This document shows positions 7,330 to 9,781 of a DNA stretch of 9,781 nucleotides, one piece after another. The notes beneath the pieces are model-generated. The model saw only the letters and a list, made by a program, of their open reading frames with translations. It searched no databases and had not been told where the DNA came from. This DNA comes from Phycisphaerae bacterium. GTDB lineage: Bacteria; Planctomycetota; Phycisphaerae; UBA1845; Fen-1342. Each line of letters opens with the position of its first letter. Positions within the stretch are counted from its first letter, which is position 1. The translations under genes were made by a program, and so were the position numbers. The DNA is taken from the NCBI GenBank assembly GCA_022842805.1, contig JALHOX010000152.1, positions 1 through 9,781 of the forward strand, written 5' to 3'.

Positions 7330-8193
7330 ATGTCGAAACTGCAAATGCAGAGCGTTCGCTGCACCGCTGTTGCTTCGTTGCTCGTCGCGGGTGGGGCGAT
7401 TTTCGGTGAGTCCGCGCTGGCCGGGCAGGGTGAATGGACGTTTGGGTTAGAGACGCGATTTATTTCGGCCGACGGCGGGGCGCTGTCGGGCGGGCAAAAT
7501 ATCGCGGATGACCAGGGTTCGTTTGCGCCGCTGCGGGCGCCGATGGATGCGTTTCTGGTGGTCGATCTGGAGATCGGCACCGCGACGGCCGACGCGTTCT
7601 CGGATCAGGAGTCGATCGTCGAGGCGACGCGGCTCGTCGCGCGCGGCTCGGCAAACGCGACGGTGACGACCGGCCGCGCGGGCGACAGCGCGGTGGCCAA
7701 CGGTCGATCGAAGTATGAGGTGAATTTTTCGATCAACGCGCCGACGCGCTTTCGGTTAGAGGTGCGCCTGTCGGAGACGGGGCTGGGCAACGCGGTGGTC
7801 GAGATCTCGCGGGGTTTCACGGTGATTCGCAGCATTCGATCCGACGACGCCGTGACCAGTGTGCGCGAATTCATCACGCTGCCGGCGGGTCAATATGCGT
7901 TGCGGGCGGAGACGCAGCTCAGCACATTTTTGTTTCAGCCGGGGCAGGTCTCGGGCGCGGGCGGATATGAGGTGCTGTTTGCGCCGTCAAGCGCGACGCT
8001 GGTTGGCGATTTGAATTGCGACGGAATCGTTTCGGTGGGCGACATCGGGGCGTTTGTGCTGGCGCTGACGGACCCCGCCGGCTACGCGGCGCAGTTTCCT
8101 CAGTGCGAGCCGGACAATGGGGATGTGAATGCGGATGGGAATGTGACGGTGGGGGATATCGGCGGATTTGTGGCGCTGTTGACGGGGGAATAG
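7330..8193 (+). CDS. Secreted protein with C-terminal dockerin-like module
   Basis: From the ATG at 7330 the product is 287 residues. Residues 1-31 form a signal peptide (CTAVASLLVAGGAIFGESALA, probable cleavage before GQGEW). Residues about 35-218 form a beta-rich region without a recognised family. It has alternating strands such as RFRLEVRLSETG (140-151) and a late LPAGQYALRAE (184-194), the kind of sequence seen in extracellular beta-sandwich domains. Residues 226-287 are a dockerin-like module with two calcium-loop motifs (DLNCDG and DVNADG), each followed by VGDI. That module closely matches the end of the 816-residue protein upstream. No enzyme motif is visible. It is probably exported and either surface-associated or sorted through the C-terminal module. 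It is divergent from the chrA-like gene with an 81-bp gap, and is followed 36 bases after its stop by a tandem-hairpin element. Confidence 0.8.
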   Translation: MSKLQMQSVRCTAVASLLVAGGAIFGESALAGQGEWTFGLETRFISADGGALSGGQNIADDQGSFAPLRAPMDAFLVVDLEIGTATADAFSDQESIVEATRLVARGSANATVTTGRAGDSAVANGRSKYEVNFSINAPTRFRLEVRLSETGLGNAVVEISRGFTVIRSIRSDDAVTSVREFITLPAGQYALRAETQLSTFLFQPGQVSGAGGYEVLFAPSSATLVGDLNCDGIVSVGDIGAFVLALTDPAGYAAQFPQCEPDNGDVNADGNVTVGDIGGFVALLTGE

Positions 8194-8229
8194 CGCCGGG
8201 TCGACAGCCAATGGAGCACAGGGCAGGTC

Positions 8230-8331
8230 GGGTGGCACGGACAAGTTTTATTCAACTTGTCCGTGTTTGTTGAGATGCGGCGCGCCCTCCGAAGCCACGG
8301 GCAAGCGGAGTACCGCTTGTCCGTGCCACCC
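8230..8331. repeat. Tandem-hairpin repeat element, copy 2 (better preserved)
   Basis: A perfect 16-bp inverted repeat bounds it: GGGTGGCACGGACAAG (8230-8245) and CTTGTCCGTGCCACCC (8316-8331). Inside, hairpin 1 is a perfect 12-bp stem (CACGGACAAGTT 8236-8247 with AACTTGTCCGTG 8254-8265). Hairpin 2 is a 13-bp stem with one G-T pair (8296-8308 with 8313-8325) and an AGTA loop. The arms of the two hairpins share the CACGGACAAG core, so the 5' arm of hairpin 1 can instead pair with the 3' arm of hairpin 2, and the two inner arms with each other. That gives one long nested hairpin. A GCGCGCC block (8280-8286) again lies between them. It sits between the dockerin-like gene and the TetR gene. No T-tract follows. 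Confidence 0.85.
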
Positions 8332-8421
8332 ATCGCTCAGCGAGCTGCGGGTCGCGGCTCGTAATTGCAATTCGATTTACTTACGCGACAGAATCGGACA
8401 CGACGGGTGGAGAAAATCGCC

Positions 8422-8451
8422 TTGCCATTTCGCCGATAGCGACTGTATGGT
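8422..8451 (+). promoter_or_regulatory. Candidate promoter of the TetR-family gene
   Basis: TTGCCA at 8422-8427 (5 of 6 to the -35 consensus) and TATGGT at 8446-8451 (4 of 6 to the -10) are separated by 18 bases, 48 bases before the start codon. The predicted -10 lies within the 42-bp dyad, as expected for a self-repressed gene. The stretch from 8332 to 8421 shows nothing beyond a 10-bp palindrome AATTGCAATT at 8363-8372. Confidence 0.4.
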
Positions 8452-8480
8452 GAATGAGCGTTCGTTCACTTAACAGTCGC
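8439..8480. promoter_or_regulatory. Candidate TetR-family operator: 42-bp dyad
   Basis: The inner site GTGAATGAGCGTTCGTTCAC (8450-8469) is a 20-bp imperfect palindrome in which 8 of 10 position pairs are complementary. It is flanked by GCGACTGT (8439-8446) and ACAGTCGC (8473-8480), a perfect 8-bp inverted repeat. Both dyads are centred between 8459 and 8460. The TGAATGA/TTCA-type half-sites resemble operators bound by many TetR-family repressors, such as FadR-type regulators of Bacillus. It ends 19 bases before the TetR start codon and overlaps the predicted -10, so autorepression is the natural reading. The outer arms could be a second dimer site or a stem in the mRNA leader. Confidence 0.6.
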
Positions 8481-8499
8481 ATCGCTGGCGGAGTTTCGC

Positions 8500-9105
8500 A
8501 TGGCGCGGCCGATCGTCAAACGAGAGTACATCACCCGCGGCGTGGTCGAGGTGATCGCTCGCAAGGGGCTGCACGCGACCACGATTCAGGACATCGCCGA
8601 CGCGGCGCAGGTTTCGCCGGGGCTTTTGTATCGCTATTGGGAGGATCGCGACGACCTCGCGGCGGAGGTGTATGTCGAGCATTATGAGCGCGTGTTGCAG
8701 TTTGTGGCGGGGCGGGTGGCGCTGCAGGCGGATTTTGCGGGCAAGCTGCGGGCGATGGTGGAGGCGGTGCTGCAATTCGCGGACGAACAGACGCACATTT
8801 TGCGGTTTTTGCTCTTCAGCCAGCACGAATTGGCGACGCATGTCACGCCCGAGCGGAACATCCACCACTGGCTGGAGCAGTTGCTCGACGAGGGCATGCG
8901 GGCGGGCGTCGTGCGGTCGCTGGATCGCCAGGTGGCGGTGCAGATCTTGATCGGAATCGTGCTGCAGCCGATCGTGGGCGGGCTGTACGGGCGGTCGCCG
9001 ACGCCGTTTTTGGCGCTGCGCGATGAGCTGTTGCGGGCGATCGAGGGGGCGCTGCTGGTTTCGCCGCGGGTGACTGGGAAAGTGGTGGGCAAAGCACGGA
9101 AGTAA
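8500..9105 (+). CDS. TetR/AcrR-family transcriptional regulator
   Basis: The 201-residue product has the usual length for TetR-family repressors. The N-terminal DNA-binding domain is clear: a helix IVKREYITRGVVEVIARKG (5-23), then the helix-turn-helix TTIQDIADAAQVSPGLLYRYW (27-47), with the typical LLYRYWEDRDDLAAEVY continuation. Residues about 60-188 are the helical ligand-binding and dimerisation domain, which is too variable to name a ligand. GGAG at 8490-8493 is 6 bases before the ATG. A dyad operator candidate lies immediately upstream. The next gene, an exported protein of unknown function, starts 39 bases after the stop and is likely in the same transcript, so it is the first target to consider. 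The C-terminus has a short basic tail. Family assignment is secure; the regulon is inferred. Confidence 0.92.
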   Translation: MARPIVKREYITRGVVEVIARKGLHATTIQDIADAAQVSPGLLYRYWEDRDDLAAEVYVEHYERVLQFVAGRVALQADFAGKLRAMVEAVLQFADEQTHILRFLLFSQHELATHVTPERNIHHWLEQLLDEGMRAGVVRSLDRQVAVQILIGIVLQPIVGGLYGRSPTPFLALRDELLRAIEGALLVSPRVTGKVVGKARK

Positions 9106-9144
9106 ACACGGGTCATGGCGTTCGCCAGAAAGGACCGGCTAGAA

Positions 9145-9781
9145 ATGAATAAAACTTTATGCATGAATGGGCGTGAGAGGAGCGGCGGCTGGTCGCTCGT
9201 GGCGATTGTGGCCAGCGTCGGGCTGTGTGCAACGGGCTGGGCCGGTGGAGCGGCGCCGTTCAAACATCAGGTCGAGACCTATCGGGGCGACGACGACACG
9301 GGCACGATCGCCTTCGTCATTCGGCTGGAGCAGCCGTTCCTGGCGAACGAGTTCGAAAAGAGCAACTTTCTGCGGGCGGCGCCGCTGTCGGAGGACGTGC
9401 GGCTGATCTATCCGGCGCAGACGCGTTTCGAGAAAAAGCACGCCGCGTTTTTTGGCCGGCTACGTAATCCAGCGAACGCCGCGGCGAACGGGGGCGAGAA
9501 CCAACCGGCGCGGGTGCGAATCGACTACGAGACCGTGACCGAAGCGCTCGATGGCTCGCGCGAAGTGCGGGCGAGCAGTGTGGAGATCGACATTCCGCGA
9601 CCGCCGGCTCCGGGCGGGGATCGGGAGATCTACGCCGAGTGGGCGCGGATGCAGACGCGGCACTTCGCGGCGCTGCTGGAGTATTACCCGCGCGATGCGT
9701 TCCTGCAGTATGTCGTGCTGCAATCGGCGGAGCGGCACGGCATCACCGCGCCGGCGCTGCCCGCGGCGGCAGAGCGCGGCG
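9145..9781 (+). CDS. Unrecognised secreted protein, 3' end beyond the window
   Basis: An open frame starts at the ATG at 9145, preceded by AGAAAGGA (9127-9134, 10 bases away), and remains open to the right edge (212 codons visible). Residues 1-36 look like a signal peptide: a basic N-terminus with RER, then a hydrophobic stretch SLVAIVASVGLCATGWAGGA. The mature part begins APFKHQVETYRGDDDTG and is an even mix of charged and hydrophobic residues. It contains a strand-like TIAFVIRLEQPF, an FEKKHAAFFGRLR stretch and, after about residue 165, a helical region (WARMQTRHFAALLEYYPRDA). I do not recognise the family and see no catalytic motif. It lies 39 bases downstream of the TetR gene and is probably co-transcribed and co-regulated with it. 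Confidence 0.7.
   Translation, partial: MNKTLCMNGRERSGGWSLVAIVASVGLCATGWAGGAAPFKHQVETYRGDDDTGTIAFVIRLEQPFLANEFEKSNFLRAAPLSEDVRLIYPAQTRFEKKHAAFFGRLRNPANAAANGGENQPARVRIDYETVTEALDGSREVRASSVEIDIPRPPAPGGDREIYAEWARMQTRHFAALLEYYPRDAFLQYVVLQSAERHGITAPALPAAAERG

Overview
This is a GC-rich window whose genes point to a Planctomycetota bacterium, most likely a Phycisphaerae-type lineage. That is an inference. The main clue is two secreted proteins ending in the same dockerin-like C-terminal module (a pair of D-x-[ND]-x-[ND]-G calcium-loop motifs, each followed by VGDI-type helices), an arrangement common in exported planctomycetal proteins. No rRNA, tRNA, transposase, integrase or CRISPR array is visible.

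Layout. Positions 1-1023 hold two small unrecognised plus-strand genes (223-756 and 793-1023). They are followed by a convergent minus-strand pair: an MFS (DHA3-type) efflux-like transporter (2841-1528) whose stop overlaps the start of a membrane-anchored YbjQ-like protein (1528-1055) by one base, so the two are probably one operon. After a 351-bp divergent gap comes an 816-residue secreted protein (3193-5643). It is built almost entirely of fourteen ~50-residue Rax2/kelch-like repeats and ends in the dockerin-like module. A ChrA-type chromate transporter (7248-5821, minus) lies convergent to it and divergent from a second secreted dockerin-like protein (7330-8193). The window closes with a TetR-family regulator (8500-9105) and, 39 bases downstream, the 5' part of an unrecognised secreted protein that runs off the right edge (9145 onward).

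Non-coding structure is the most distinctive part. A ~100-bp element made of two tandem hairpins occurs twice (5713-5812 and 8230-8331), each time just downstream of a dockerin-like gene. The arms of the two hairpins share sequence, so each copy could also fold as one long nested hairpin. In front of the TetR gene lies a 42-bp dyad (8439-8480): an imperfect 20-bp inner palindrome and a perfect 8-bp outer inverted repeat with exactly the same centre. It overlaps a plausible promoter and is a strong candidate for the autoregulatory operator.

Functional picture. The window combines two inner-membrane transporters, two exported repeat/dockerin-like proteins, and a TetR gene that may be co-transcribed with an exported protein. 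Nothing ties these into one pathway. I do not see a clear new defence or biosynthetic system; the repeat element and the operator are the best leads.
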